Assembly: GCA_963710735.1 (NCBI GenBank)
Contig: CAVQBN010000004.1
Coordinates: forward strand, 372,001-436,000
DNA from: FEN-1297 sp963710735
Lineage (GTDB): Bacteria; Bacteroidota; Ignavibacteria; Ignavibacteriales; Ignavibacteriaceae
DNA: 64,000 nt
Direction: 5' to 3'
The translations under genes and the position numbers were made by a program. How positions within the stretch are numbered: the first letter of the stretch is position 1; each line of letters opens with the position of its first letter. The notes below the pieces were generated by a model that saw only the letters and a list, made by a program, of their open reading frames with translations, ran no database searches and was not told the DNA's origin. Shown piece after piece: positions 45,627 to 55,624 of the stretch.

Positions 45627-46988
45627 ATGGAGAATAAAACAAACACCCTTGATAGAAGCTTAGGCTTATTACATGCAACAGCTTCTAATATGGCTACAAT
45701 GGTTGGTATAGGGCCATTTATTACAATTCCTTTAATAGTTTCAGCCATGGGAGGTCCGCAGGCAATGCTAGGCTGGGCGGTAGGAGCAATAATAGCAATT
45801 TCAGATGGCCAAGTGTGGGCTGAATTAAGCACTGCTCTTCCAGGCGAAGGCGGCTCATATATTTACCTACGTGAATCTTATAAAAAATATTTTGGCAAAC
45901 TGATCGCCTTTTTATTCATATGGTCTTTCCTCTTAAGCGGCCCGTTTGAAATCGCATCCGGAATCGTAGGAATGATGCAGTATTTATCTTTTATCTGGCC
46001 TTGGCTTTCAGGAGATCATATTCGAATAATTGCATTTTTAGCGGGTATATTTACAATAATACTTCACTATAATAAAGTAAAATTTGTTGGTGTTGTAACT
46101 GTTGTTCTTTGGGCAGTAATGCTTCTAACTGTTGGGCTAACGATTGTCGTTGGAATTATTCACTTCAAACCGGAAATTGCTTTCAACTTTCCAAAAGGCT
46201 GGTTCTCCTTTTCATGGGGATTTGTTATGGGACTTGGAAGTGCGACCTTAATTGCGATGTACGATCTTATGGGTTATTACAATATTTGTTATGTTGAAGA
46301 AGAAGTAAAAAATCCGGGTTATGTATTCCCGCGTGCAATTATTTGGTCAGTAGTTGGTGTAACTATACTTTATGCTGTAATGAATTTTTCAATTATCGGT
46401 GTACTGCCCTGGCATGAAGTTGCAAAATCCCACCACATCGTCTCGGATATTTTCAATATTTTTTACGGTAAAGTTTCCGCAGTAATAATAACTCTTCTTG
46501 TAGCGGTTACTGCTTACGGTTCTATTTATGCATTAATGATGAGCTATTCTAGACTCCCATTTGCGGCAGCAAGAGACGGATTTTTCTTCGGCTGGTTAAA
46601 AGCTGTTCATCCTAAAAAACATTTTCCACATTATTCATTGCTCTTGGTAGGCGGCATAACTTGTATTGCAAGTCTTTTTAATCTTGATTTTATAATTGCT
46701 GCTACACTTTCAAGCAGAATTTTAATTCAGTTTTTAGGGCAAATAATTGGATTAACCATTCTTCGAAAAACCGAACCAAATATGAAGCGGCCTTTCAAAA
46801 TGTGGTTGTATCCAATTCCCTCAATAGTAGCCTTTATTGGCTTCAGCTACATTTTTATTAGTTCAGGAATTGAAGCAATTAGTTTAGGTCTGGTTTGGCT
46901 AATTATTGGTGTTGCTTTCTTTTTCTATTGGGCAAAGAAAAATACAGAATGGCCGTTTAAGCCTAATCATTTTGCGGCTAAAACTTAG
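45627..46988 (+). CDS. APC family amino acid/polyamine permease
   Basis: This is a 453-residue inner-membrane secondary transporter with about twelve hydrophobic helices. The first helix contains the APC hallmark VGIGPFITIPL, and the GEGGSYIYLRESY block between helices 2 and 3 is typical of the superfamily. A mid-protein EEEVKNPGYVFPRAI loop is also conserved. A short basic and aromatic cytoplasmic tail ends the protein. The amino-acid substrate cannot be predicted from sequence. It is monocistronic, between the divergent Gld operon and convergent ytxJ. Confidence 0.9.
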   Translation: MENKTNTLDRSLGLLHATASNMATMVGIGPFITIPLIVSAMGGPQAMLGWAVGAIIAISDGQVWAELSTALPGEGGSYIYLRESYKKYFGKLIAFLFIWSFLLSGPFEIASGIVGMMQYLSFIWPWLSGDHIRIIAFLAGIFTIILHYNKVKFVGVVTVVLWAVMLLTVGLTIVVGIIHFKPEIAFNFPKGWFSFSWGFVMGLGSATLIAMYDLMGYYNICYVEEEVKNPGYVFPRAIIWSVVGVTILYAVMNFSIIGVLPWHEVAKSHHIVSDIFNIFYGKVSAVIITLLVAVTAYGSIYALMMSYSRLPFAAARDGFFFGWLKAVHPKKHFPHYSLLLVGGITCIASLFNLDFIIAATLSSRILIQFLGQIIGLTILRKTEPNMKRPFKMWLYPIPSIVAFIGFSYIFISSGIEAISLGLVWLIIGVAFFFYWAKKNTEWPFKPNHFAAKT

Positions 46989-47025
46989 ATAATTGTAAAC
47001 CATAGATATTGTTCAAATCAGAATA

Positions 47026-47385
47026 TTAATCTTCGTTTTTTAACTGTGCCGATAGTTGTGCTTTATTTATATCATAGTGGCTTGCAGACCACTTTACTTT
47101 AGCATCTTTGTTAAGCCAGATTAGCTGTGGTGATTGATGCTGAATTTCTAGCTCCTTAGCAATTAGCTGACTTACGTGTCTAGCTGATATTACATCCACT
47201 TTAGCACATTTAATTTTCACATCTTCACTTAAATTTAAATACCATGCATTAAAATCATCTTCGACAGATGTACTTATTCCACAAATCGGGCTGTACTTAA
47301 AAATAATTAACTCAGTTTTTTCAGTTAAATCTTTTTTTAATTCTTCCCATTCCTCTAATGTTTTTAGTTTTACAATACTGTTCAT
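47026..47385 (-). CDS. ytxJ: Bacillithiol-system redox protein YtxJ (DUF2847)
   Basis: This is a small thioredoxin-fold monothiol protein linked to bacillithiol-using bacteria. From ATG 47385 it has 119 residues; a TTG 48 bp upstream is open but would add an atypical leader. The active site is FKYSPICGIS with a single reactive Cys, and the family-specific later blocks are HQSPQLIWL (containing the cis-proline) and SASHYDI. The single-cysteine site resembles monothiol glutaredoxin-like proteins. The presence of YtxJ suggests the organism makes bacillithiol; bsh genes were not seen in the window. It is convergent with the APC permease. Confidence 0.85.
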   Translation of the reverse strand: MNSIVKLKTLEEWEELKKDLTEKTELIIFKYSPICGISTSVEDDFNAWYLNLSEDVKIKCAKVDVISARHVSQLIAKELEIQHQSPQLIWLNKDAKVKWSASHYDINKAQLSAQLKNED

Positions 47386-47527
47386 TTTCAATCCATATTG
47401 ATTATCAGAATTAGCATAAATTTCACGTTTCAAAAATAAAGATTAATTTCTTAACAATTAGTTGCTTAAAAATCCATTTGGATTTAAATCTTAAAGTAAG
47501 AAAAGGTTCAAATTTCGCAAATAATTT

Positions 47528-47989
47528 TTATAGTTTCTTCGCATTAAAAAGTTTTTTAAATAATTCGTTATCATTCATTGAATCTATTAGTCTCTTCTCT
47601 TCATCATCGTTTCCTTTTCTAGTTAACTGTTCTGCAAATTCTTCACTTGACATTACTTTGCAACCGCAGACTTTCGCAAATTCTTTAATATTATTGTCTG
47701 ACGTTACTACAAATAAATTTTTGCGATTCTTAGCCAGCTCAATTTCATTTTTAATTTTTATATCTGCAATTTTACTTTCACTGTAATGTATTTTCGTCTT
47801 GGACATTTTTATAGGCAAATTTTCATACCCGTCAAAATGAAGAGACACTTTTATATTCTTATCATAAAAATAATCTTCTATCATAAAAGCTAATTTCTCA
47901 CGTGGCACTTGTTTATCCTTTTTTTGTAGTGAGCTTAAGAAATGTAATTTCCCAATTAAATTATTTCCGTCAATTATGTATTTAACCAT
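47528..47989 (-). CDS. YacP-like NYN domain RNA-binding nuclease
   Basis: The 153-residue protein belongs to the PIN-like NYN superfamily. It starts with the metal-binding strand YIIDGNNLIG (Asp at residue 7), followed by HFDGYE, and has the later acidic patch VTSDNNIKEFA typical of the NYN/YacP group. There is no signal peptide, so it is cytosolic. Members are thought to act on tRNA or rRNA. It is 28 bp from the lptD stop and may be co-transcribed with it, but no functional link is evident. Confidence 0.8.
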   Translation of the reverse strand: MVKYIIDGNNLIGKLHFLSSLQKKDKQVPREKLAFMIEDYFYDKNIKVSLHFDGYENLPIKMSKTKIHYSESKIADIKIKNEIELAKNRKNLFVVTSDNNIKEFAKVCGCKVMSSEEFAEQLTRKGNDDEEKRLIDSMNDNELFKKLFNAKKL

Positions 47990-48017
47990 TTACTTATATT
48001 CGCTCGTTTTTCAAATA

Positions 48018-50576
48018 CTATTTACCATTATAGAATTCACCCCGTTTGGTAATTTTAAGATCTTGCAATTCCGGAGCTTTAACTCTTATCTCGAGATAAT
48101 AACCGCTGAATATACCAACCGGGTTCCAAGTAAAATTCATTATCCAGCAATGAAGATCTCTGGAAATGCGAATCTGCGGTGCGGAAAATTGATTCGCCTT
48201 AAAATCATAGCTGCCTGCAACGGAAAACTTCCATTTGGGAGTTAAGTTAAAATCCAAACTTGCACTTAAATTAGATGATTTATTTGGAAGTAACGGATTG
48301 CTTTTAGAATATGAATAATTATAACTCAATGATAAATTCCACGGTATGGAAAAATCCGGCTCTTTATTATTATAAATTCCCTGCGATAAATCAGATTGCA
48401 GCGGCTGAATAGCATCGCTCACCGGCTGCTCTTGTTTTTCTTTTTCTTTTGATTTTAGTTTCTCCCCGGACAGACTGGTAGAAATAGAAAAATTAAAATT
48501 CCTAAGCCTTAAAAGACCTTTCCCTTCATTAATTAAAAATTTATTTATATCGTATCCTTTACTTGAATAATCATATAAAGTAAAACTAGATGCACCAGAA
48601 AAGTTCAAAAATTCTCCAACTTGAGTATGGTAGTTTAATCCTATATCGGAAAATTTTAAACTATCAGCAGCAAAGTTGTAACTCATACTTGCGGATAAAT
48701 TTAGCAACTGAATTTTTTGTGCTTTTGAAGTCGTATCTGTCGGATCAACAGCAGTTTTCATTTCAAAAACATTACCCACCGAAAAAGAAACACTTTGCTG
48801 CTCGCCTGCAGGCGGTGCGGAATAAATTTCTCTCTGATATTTATTATAAATTACACTTTGCCCAAGATAATTTAGATACGATCCGTAATAACCCCATCCT
48901 GGTTTAGAAAAATCCGGTGTGTAATTATATGATATAGTTGGAGTAACTATATGTCTTATTGCACTTATGCCAAAAATATCCGGTTGGAATATTCCATAAA
49001 ATTTTGTTGAAGCAGAAAGTCCCAATCTGAAAGTGCGCACTTCACTTATTTTATGAACATCATTAGTTATAACTGAATCTGCTGAACTATCAGCTTTTAT
49101 TCCGGCTGAATACATTTGAATCTGTTTATTGTACCAATCTTCAGTGTAAGTTAAATTCGGTGAAATATTAAAAAATCCAATTTTGGGCGATGCGCTTACA
49201 TTTATATTATGCTGGATTCCCCCTCGAATTTTTAATTGTCCCCCAGATTTATTTCGTGTATTTTCAAACTGACCGCTGTAACTGTATCCGATATATTCAT
49301 ACCATTTTTGATTATTAAACACACCCTGTCTTTTAAATGGATAAGAAAATGGAATGTTAAAATTAAAGTTAGGCAGAATTTCACTTATGTCACCGTTATC
49401 CAAGTTTTGGTTTCTAGTATAGCTCAATGACATGCTGTTCCCGGATTCATCCCAGCTTTTATATAAAGTTGCATTTGAGACAATATTATTAGTTAAAGCT
49501 TCATTCATATTATATGATGTTGACTGGATATACTTTTTACCTGATAGAAATTGTAAGTTAGCGTCCAGCTTCAATGTAGGTGTAAAAGTTTCATGATGAC
49601 TAAGAGCGATGCTCCATTGTTTGCTCGTGCTTGTACTTAAATTTGAATTACTGGTAGATTTAAATAATCTATATCCGCCTTGTATTGATCCGCTATAATC
49701 GTAACGTTTTACATATCTGAACCTGGAATTAAAGCCAAAGCTTCCTCTTGTATAATAATCACCTGTCATATTCAAATCCATATAATCATTTATGGCCCAG
49801 AAATAACCAAAGTGAGAAAAGTAATAACCGTAAGTACCATCTTGTCCAAATGCCGGAGGAATAATTCCGGACCTTCTTCCGGATTGAAGTGGAAATACTG
49901 CAAAGGGCAGCGGAATCGGAAATGGTACTCCTCCGAAAAATATCCATATCCATTTTGCAATAATTTCTTTTTTCTGAATCACCTTCATTTCGGAAGAATA
50001 AAAATAATAGTCCGGTGGAATTGTATCGCATGTCGTATATGTACCATCTTTAACAAAATAAGTGTTTTTATCAACTTTATTTATTATTTCCCCGGTATAT
50101 TTTGCTCCTTCACTGCTTGTATTTGCCTGAGTTATTAATCCTCTGGTAGTTTTAAAGTTATATCGCATTGATTGGCCGTCATACACTTCACCGTTTTGTG
50201 AAAGAATAGGAGTGCCGCTGTATTTATTTGGAAGAGAATCATTGGGAACACCATAAGCATCTACATTACTGGTGTTAAAATTTATAAATATTTTAGCGCT
50301 TTTAAGGTCGGTATCTTTATACTTCAATTCGCTTTTTCCGTAAAGGTCCATTTTTTTTTGATTAACGAAGAAGAAAAGTGAGTCTGATGAGCTTGCATAA
50401 ATAACAGTGTCAACATCGTAAGTTTTTTTCTTAGATGTGGAATCGGCAAAGCTTAAAGAATCTTTTGAAGAGACAGAAAGCGTATCAATCTTTTTAAATA
50501 AAGTTGTATCAGCTTCTTGTGCAAGAATGATTGGAAAGTTTACAGATAAAATAATTAATATTAAAAGAAATCTCAT
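48018..50576 (-). CDS. lptD: LPS-assembly outer membrane protein LptD-like (OstA family)
   Basis: LptD is the outer-membrane beta-barrel that inserts lipopolysaccharide into the outer leaflet. The 852-residue protein has a signal peptide (residues 1-19) and an N-terminal OstA-like beta-jellyroll (YGKSELKYKDTDLKSAKIFI, YDGQSMRYNFKTTRG, TYTTCD). The long C-terminal region alternates polar and aromatic residues typical of a barrel, and includes PIPLPFAVFPLQSGRRSGIIPPAFG, cited as a region rather than in full; the element SGRRSGIIPP is characteristic. The length fits Bacteroidota-type LptD. LpxH elsewhere in the window fits a genome that makes LPS. Confidence 0.85.
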   Translation of the reverse strand: MRFLLILIILSVNFPIILAQEADTTLFKKIDTLSVSSKDSLSFADSTSKKKTYDVDTVIYASSSDSLFFFVNQKKMDLYGKSELKYKDTDLKSAKIFINFNTSNVDAYGVPNDSLPNKYSGTPILSQNGEVYDGQSMRYNFKTTRGLITQANTSSEGAKYTGEIINKVDKNTYFVKDGTYTTCDTIPPDYYFYSSEMKVIQKKEIIAKWIWIFFGGVPFPIPLPFAVFPLQSGRRSGIIPPAFGQDGTYGYYFSHFGYFWAINDYMDLNMTGDYYTRGSFGFNSRFRYVKRYDYSGSIQGGYRLFKSTSNSNLSTSTSKQWSIALSHHETFTPTLKLDANLQFLSGKKYIQSTSYNMNEALTNNIVSNATLYKSWDESGNSMSLSYTRNQNLDNGDISEILPNFNFNIPFSYPFKRQGVFNNQKWYEYIGYSYSGQFENTRNKSGGQLKIRGGIQHNINVSASPKIGFFNISPNLTYTEDWYNKQIQMYSAGIKADSSADSVITNDVHKISEVRTFRLGLSASTKFYGIFQPDIFGISAIRHIVTPTISYNYTPDFSKPGWGYYGSYLNYLGQSVIYNKYQREIYSAPPAGEQQSVSFSVGNVFEMKTAVDPTDTTSKAQKIQLLNLSASMSYNFAADSLKFSDIGLNYHTQVGEFLNFSGASSFTLYDYSSKGYDINKFLINEGKGLLRLRNFNFSISTSLSGEKLKSKEKEKQEQPVSDAIQPLQSDLSQGIYNNKEPDFSIPWNLSLSYNYSYSKSNPLLPNKSSNLSASLDFNLTPKWKFSVAGSYDFKANQFSAPQIRISRDLHCWIMNFTWNPVGIFSGYYLEIRVKAPELQDLKITKRGEFYNGK

Positions 50577-50623
50577 AAATAATGATAATTAGAGTTCATT
50601 ATTTTTAACAATGCAAACTTTAA

Positions 50624-51586
50624 TCATGATTTATAAAAAACAAGTGCCGATGCACCTTTAATTCCGGCATCATTTTTTAATTTTGCAGGTAATACTTTTA
50701 CCCGTTTGCTTAACGGCTTTAGAACTCTGGCACAAACATTTTTTTGAATTGCATCAAAAAGCGGCTCTCCAAATCCGGCAACTCCTCCGCCGATTATAAA
50801 AATCCCGATATCTAATGCATTCCCTGCTGAAGCTAATGCTGTCCCAAGATAAAGGCCTAAATTCTGGACTACAGACTTCGCATATTTATCACCTTGTTCT
50901 GCCGCCTGCTGAATAATTAATGGGGTTAAAGATTCAAGATCATTTCTTATCAATTCCCAAATTTTTGATTCTTTATTATTCGGCAATTCTTCTTTTACTC
51001 TTTTTACTAAATAATGATTTCCCACATAAGTTTCCACACATCCGAATGAACCGCAGTTGCATTGAGGACCTTTATAATCTATTGACATATGTCCAATTTC
51101 ACCGGCAGCACCGTATTCTCCTCTGAATAATTTTTTATTAAATATTATTCCGCCGCCGACGCCTGTACCAAGAGTAACCATTATAAACGATTCAATTTTT
51201 TTACCCGCACCAAAAATCATTTCGCCAATTGCTGCAACATTCGCATCATTTTCAACATGAACATTTATTTTAAATTCTTTCTGAAGAATTTTACCCAGAT
51301 TGACTCTTTCCCACCCAGGAAGATTCGGAGGATTTTCAACTGTTCCTTTTTTTGTTGAAACTGTTCCCGGAGCACCAATTCCAATTCCTTGAATTTTTAA
51401 TTTGTTTTTTATTAAAATTTCTTTAATACCTTTTTTAATTTGACTGATGACCTTTTCCGGTCCGCTGTCTGCTAAAGTTTCAAGTGAAGTTTTCTTAATT
51501 ATTTTTCCTTTTTGAGACACAATACCGATTTTAACATTTGTGCCTCCTAAATCAACGCCAACTGCATATTTCTCTGTTTTAGGCAT
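50624..51586 (-). CDS. ROK family glucokinase
   Basis: This 320-residue protein is probably an ATP-dependent glucokinase. It starts VGVDLGGTNVKIG (phosphate-binding motif DxGGT). The central ROK signature includes the substrate-binding EIGHMSID and the zinc motif CNCGSFGCVE, with the preceding VTLGTGVGGGII. The ATP-binding C-terminal block IFIIGGGVAGFGEPL is present. All motifs are intact, and absence of an N-terminal DNA-binding domain marks it as a kinase rather than a repressor. Sugar specificity (glucose versus N-acetyl sugars) cannot be fixed by eye. Confidence 0.9.
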   Translation of the reverse strand: MPKTEKYAVGVDLGGTNVKIGIVSQKGKIIKKTSLETLADSGPEKVISQIKKGIKEILIKNKLKIQGIGIGAPGTVSTKKGTVENPPNLPGWERVNLGKILQKEFKINVHVENDANVAAIGEMIFGAGKKIESFIMVTLGTGVGGGIIFNKKLFRGEYGAAGEIGHMSIDYKGPQCNCGSFGCVETYVGNHYLVKRVKEELPNNKESKIWELIRNDLESLTPLIIQQAAEQGDKYAKSVVQNLGLYLGTALASAGNALDIGIFIIGGGVAGFGEPLFDAIQKNVCARVLKPLSKRVKVLPAKLKNDAGIKGASALVFYKS

Positions 51587-51769
51587 AAATTAACCTTTAA
51601 AAATATTAAATTACAGATAGATCTAATGGATTTTCAATAACTTTCAGAAATACTATCATGAATTTAACATTATAGTTTCTCTTATTAAAATTAATAACGA
51701 ATGTTTTGCAATTATTGTTACAAGGTACTAAAAAAGTGTCTAAAAACTTTATTAAAGTGAGGTGCTTAT

Positions 51770-53777
51770 TTGAAAATAATTATTTTATTACTCTTGTTTC
51801 AAATTACTTGTTTTTCACAATATTCTAGCGCAGATAGAGATCTTGCATTAACAACATATACTCGTCAATTCAACCGAAATATTGAAGACATGTATTTAAA
51901 TTCAAATGATGAGAATAAAGTAAATGCGGCACTACTATCTTTAGCTCAAAGTGAAGATACTTCCTGGGTTAACAAAATTTCGCAACTAAACTTCAGGCAA
52001 TACTCAAAGTACATTTGTTTTACTTTAGGAGAATTAGGTGAAAGCTTCCAATCAACAAATTATCTTTTATCAAAATTTTCTCAGACAAATAATTCTGCTG
52101 AAGAGGTTCATGATGAACTTGAAGCTTTAGGAAAAGTTGGAAATATAAGTACCTATAATTTTTTAGTTGAATCTTATGCAAAAAACGATAAAAATAAATT
52201 TGATGGAATATCCTTAGCCTTATATAATTTTTATTTCAGAAAAATTGGGAGTAAGTGACAGAACTATTTCTATTTTGTCCAATGAATTAATAAAGTCTAA
52301 ATTTCCCGGCAGAAGAAATTTTGAAGCAGTTTTTGCGTTATATAGAATCGGAAGTACACCGAAAGTAAATATAATAATAGTGCATGAACTAAGTTCTTAT
52401 TTCAATAATAAGAATTCTGTACATACCTCAAATAAATTTGTAGATATGACTATCCCCTACCTGCTTGGATGCTTACAACTGAATAAATTCTTTCCGGAAG
52501 ACAGTGAATTATTTAAAATGTTAATTCAATCTAATAACTTCTCAATAAAAATTGCAGCGATTAAAGCTTTAGTATTTTATCCTTTCACTAATAAAAATGA
52601 TTTAGAATCATTCTTGGCACTTTTGAAGGATAATAACCCAAATATTAGCATGGAATTAGCTTCATCAATAAAACATTTGAAACTGAATAACACACTAAAA
52701 TTTTATTTGGAAAATTTTTTAGCAAATGGAATTAAAAATCCTATTTATTCCTCTTCTACGAGAGGTGAATTGTTTCTTAGTTATTTAAAATTATTCAATC
52801 CGAATTTTGATTTTGTTAAAAAGAATTTCGAAAATGAAATACCTAAAGAATATTTTTATCAAGCATGTGGTTTTTACAATAAATCAGAAAATGCATTGAA
52901 ATATTTGTCGGCTAAATTTTCAAATACAAATGGAAAAGATAAAATTTCTATTTTGGAATCCGCTTTAAATTTTCAAAAATATATCGTTAAAAATGAAGAG
53001 TTAAACCAATTGATTCTTAATTCTTTAATTTCAAATTCGCCGGCATTAATCTCAATTGCTGCTGATGGAATTGATTCTTTATATATCCTCCAAAATCAAG
53101 ATAAACTTAAATCAATTATTATTAAACAGACTGCGATCCATAAGGAAGATCCGGATTATCTAGAGAGTTTGATGTCTTTATCGAATTTAGCTGAGAAATT
53201 TGATAAAAAATTATCCGGTGAAGTTTTAAAGATTATGAGCAATTCAACAGAATATTCAATTAAGAAATTTGCATACGAACAGCTAGGACTTTCAGTCCGT
53301 AATTTGATCAAAGGTGATAATTATTTTAATTACTTCTGGGCTGACGCCTTCAAATATAAGTATGCAGAAATTTCTACGATAAAGGGAACCTTTGAGATTG
53401 AATTATTACCTCAGTATGCTCCGATTTCTGTAGGAAATTTTTGTTACTTAGCTAAAAAGAATTTCTTTAATAAAAATACGTTTCACAGAGTTGTGCCGGG
53501 ATTCGTTATTCAAGGAGGTGATCCGGAAGAAACCGGCTGGGGCGGTCCTGGTTATGATATAATATCGGAATTTTCACCGTTAAACTATGATGTCGGGACG
53601 GTTGGAATGGCAAGTGCAGGTAAAGATACCGAAGGCTCCCAATGGTTTGTTACCACCGGTACCTTTCCTCATTTAAATGGCAGATATACAATTTTTGCTA
53701 AAACAATAAAAAATATTAATGTTGTTGATAACATTGCACAAGGCGATAGTATTTTAAAGATTAATTTTCTCCCATAG
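51770..53777 (+). CDS. Exported HEAT-repeat protein fused to a cyclophilin-type peptidyl-prolyl isomerase, frameshifted
   Basis: A TTG start at 51770 opens a signal peptide (residues 3-17, ending CFSQ). About 480 residues of helical HEAT-like repeats follow, then a C-terminal cyclophilin domain of about 150 residues with FEIELLPQYAPISVGNF, FHRVVPGFVIQGGDP, GPGYDIISEF, VGMASAGKDTEGSQWFVT and HLNGRYTIFAK. The catalytic Arg lies in FHRVVPGF. The first frame stops at 52258, but the second frame runs with it as YNFISEKLGVSDRTISI if one T is removed from the T5 run at 52228-52232. That gives one protein of about 668 residues. It probably assists folding in the periplasm. Confidence 0.82.
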
Positions 53778-54645
53778 CCTGATCATATTTGGAAGTATGT
53801 GCCGGATCAATTCGTTTTAACATAACGTAAATATTTTTATCAGGATAATTTTTTAGGTATTCAACAATTTCACCGCTTCTTGCATCAAAAAAAGTTCTAA
53901 GAACAACACTTCCGAAATCTATCTTGTCTTTTAAACTGTAAATCATTTCTAATGCATTTGCAATCTTTTGTGCGCCTTCAACTTTACTTCTGTTTTCATA
54001 ATAATCAATTCCGTAATAATATTGGTAAAAAGCTTCTCTATAAGGTCGATATCTATCATTCAATAAATCCTCTACCAAACCTTCGCGGCTGTATGCCCCG
54101 CTGCTTCTAACCCATCCACTTGAGAAGCTGCTTGTCAGAGCAAGATTATCAATATTCAAAGCCTTATTAAAATAAGGTGTACCTCCGTATTCTTCCCATG
54201 AGTCTTCGTTATAACCCATAATCAAGTTAGCGTAATAATCTAGGAAACTTGTTATAGGGTCAAACGTGGATTGATTTGAAATGAATGCCTGACCTTTTTG
54301 ATAAGTAAACGACCACATATTATCATTTATACTTAGCATTAAACTATTTTTGGTTGATTGATAAACCGGTCTCTGGCTTGTAACTACAACTTGAGCAGTA
54401 AATTTTCCATCGCTGGTAGCTGAAAGCAAAAAGATACTCATGCCGCAAGTAATTTGTCCTCCCGGCCAATTATCAGAAGCAAAATGAGTTTTATTCATGT
54501 AATCCGAAATTGATTGAGAGAAACCATCTAAAAGATGTCTGTTAGATGGAGTAACATTATCCATATTGACAGTTACCGTGCAATTAAGTTCTTGTGCATA
54601 AATAATACTGGAAAATAGTAAGAATGCAACCATCAAGTATTTCAT
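53761..54645 (-). CDS. porD: Type IX secretion-associated protein PorD (DUF4835)
   Basis: This is an exported protein of the DUF4835 family, called PorD in T9SS annotation. From the ATG at 54645, preceded by AAGGA at six bases, it has 294 residues; a start 21 bp earlier is open but lacks such a site. A signal peptide (1-17, ending YAQE) is followed by the family start LNCTVTVNMDNV, the region GYNEDSWEEYGGTPYFNKALNI and RPYREAFYQYYYGIDYY in the second half. The gene converges with and overlaps the HEAT-cyclophilin gene by 17 bp. The role of PorD in secretion is not well defined. Confidence 0.85.
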   Translation of the reverse strand: MKYLMVAFLLFSSIIYAQELNCTVTVNMDNVTPSNRHLLDGFSQSISDYMNKTHFASDNWPGGQITCGMSIFLLSATSDGKFTAQVVVTSQRPVYQSTKNSLMLSINDNMWSFTYQKGQAFISNQSTFDPITSFLDYYANLIMGYNEDSWEEYGGTPYFNKALNIDNLALTSSFSSGWVRSSGAYSREGLVEDLLNDRYRPYREAFYQYYYGIDYYENRSKVEGAQKIANALEMIYSLKDKIDFGSVVLRTFFDARSGEIVEYLKNYPDKNIYVMLKRIDPAHTSKYDQAMGEN

Positions 54646-54731
54646 AAAAAATTCCTTAAAGTTCAAATAATAGTTGATTTAATATAGGAATTTCAATATA
54701 ATCTAACAAGAAACTAAATAATATCTGAAAT

Positions 54732-55580
54732 TTGCGATATATAACTATAATAATACTTTGTATTCTTATAGGCCAAAAAAGTTTTTCGCAGATTAATCCA
54801 GGGGCAAAACAAATTTCACTCTCACATTCAGATATTGCTTTAAGCAATGATGTTTTTGCAATTTTCAATAATCCTGCGGGCCTAGCACAAATTGATTGGA
54901 GAGAGGTTGGGGTTTATTATTCACCGTCTCCTTTCGGTTTAACAGAATTAGCAAACGGCTATATTGCTTACAACGAACCGTTTTCTTTCGGATCGATAAC
55001 TATCGGCGGAATGAGTTATGGATTTAGTTTGTACAGAGAAAATAAAATACTTGCCGGATTTTCATATAATTATTTGAACAAGTTTTTCGGCGGCATTGTT
55101 TTGAATTTTCATACTGTTTCGATAAAAAATTACGGTAACGCAAATGCATTCTATCTGAACCTAGGCGGTTTGATTTATTTATCAGATGAAATTAGGTGGG
55201 GTTTTACGATCCATAATTTAAATAGAGCAACTTTTGGAAATGAAGAGGATCAAATACCTGTAATATTTTCATCCGGATTTAGTATCGATATAATAAATAA
55301 TCTTTCCTTTAACGCTGCATTGGAAAAGGATATTGTACAAAATGCTTCTTTGCGTTTTGGAATTGAGTACGAAATTATAAAGTACATCTCAATTCGTACG
55401 GGATTTCAAAACGAACCGTCACTATATTCTGCTGGTTTAGGTATTAATTATTCATTCTTCAATCTTGATTATGCGGTCTTCAATCATCCGGATTTGGGTT
55501 TAACCCATCAAGCCGGTATTATTATTAGCTTCGGCAAAAGCGGGAGCCGATCTGAAAAAATTAAAAAACATTTACATTAA
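54732..55580 (+). CDS. PorV/PorQ-like outer membrane beta-barrel protein (FadL-related)
   Basis: This is an outer-membrane barrel of the UPF0164/FadL-like group used by type IX secretion. The 282-residue protein has a signal peptide (1-19, ending SFSQ) from a TTG start. The characteristic early block ALSNDVFAIFNNPAGLAQ is the family's hallmark. Alternating strands follow (for example GSITIGGMSYGFSLY, LAGFSYNYLN) and a C-terminal AGIIISFG strand. No good ribosome-binding site precedes the start. It is divergent from porD and 44 bp ahead of the next gene, so the two T9SS-related genes may share a regulatory region. I cannot tell PorV from PorQ. Confidence 0.82.
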   Translation: MRYITIIILCILIGQKSFSQINPGAKQISLSHSDIALSNDVFAIFNNPAGLAQIDWREVGVYYSPSPFGLTELANGYIAYNEPFSFGSITIGGMSYGFSLYRENKILAGFSYNYLNKFFGGIVLNFHTVSIKNYGNANAFYLNLGGLIYLSDEIRWGFTIHNLNRATFGNEEDQIPVIFSSGFSIDIINNLSFNAALEKDIVQNASLRFGIEYEIIKYISIRTGFQNEPSLYSAGLGINYSFFNLDYAVFNHPDLGLTHQAGIIISFGKSGSRSEKIKKHLH

Positions 55581-55624
55581 TTTTTCCAATTTATTTTGGG
55601 GATAATAGGGGTTAATAATTTTAC

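Noticed and set aside
52245..53777. Cyclophilin frame as an independent gene starting at TTG 52245
   Set aside because: It lacks a signal peptide and a ribosome-binding site, and joins the preceding frame by removal of a single T in a T5 run.
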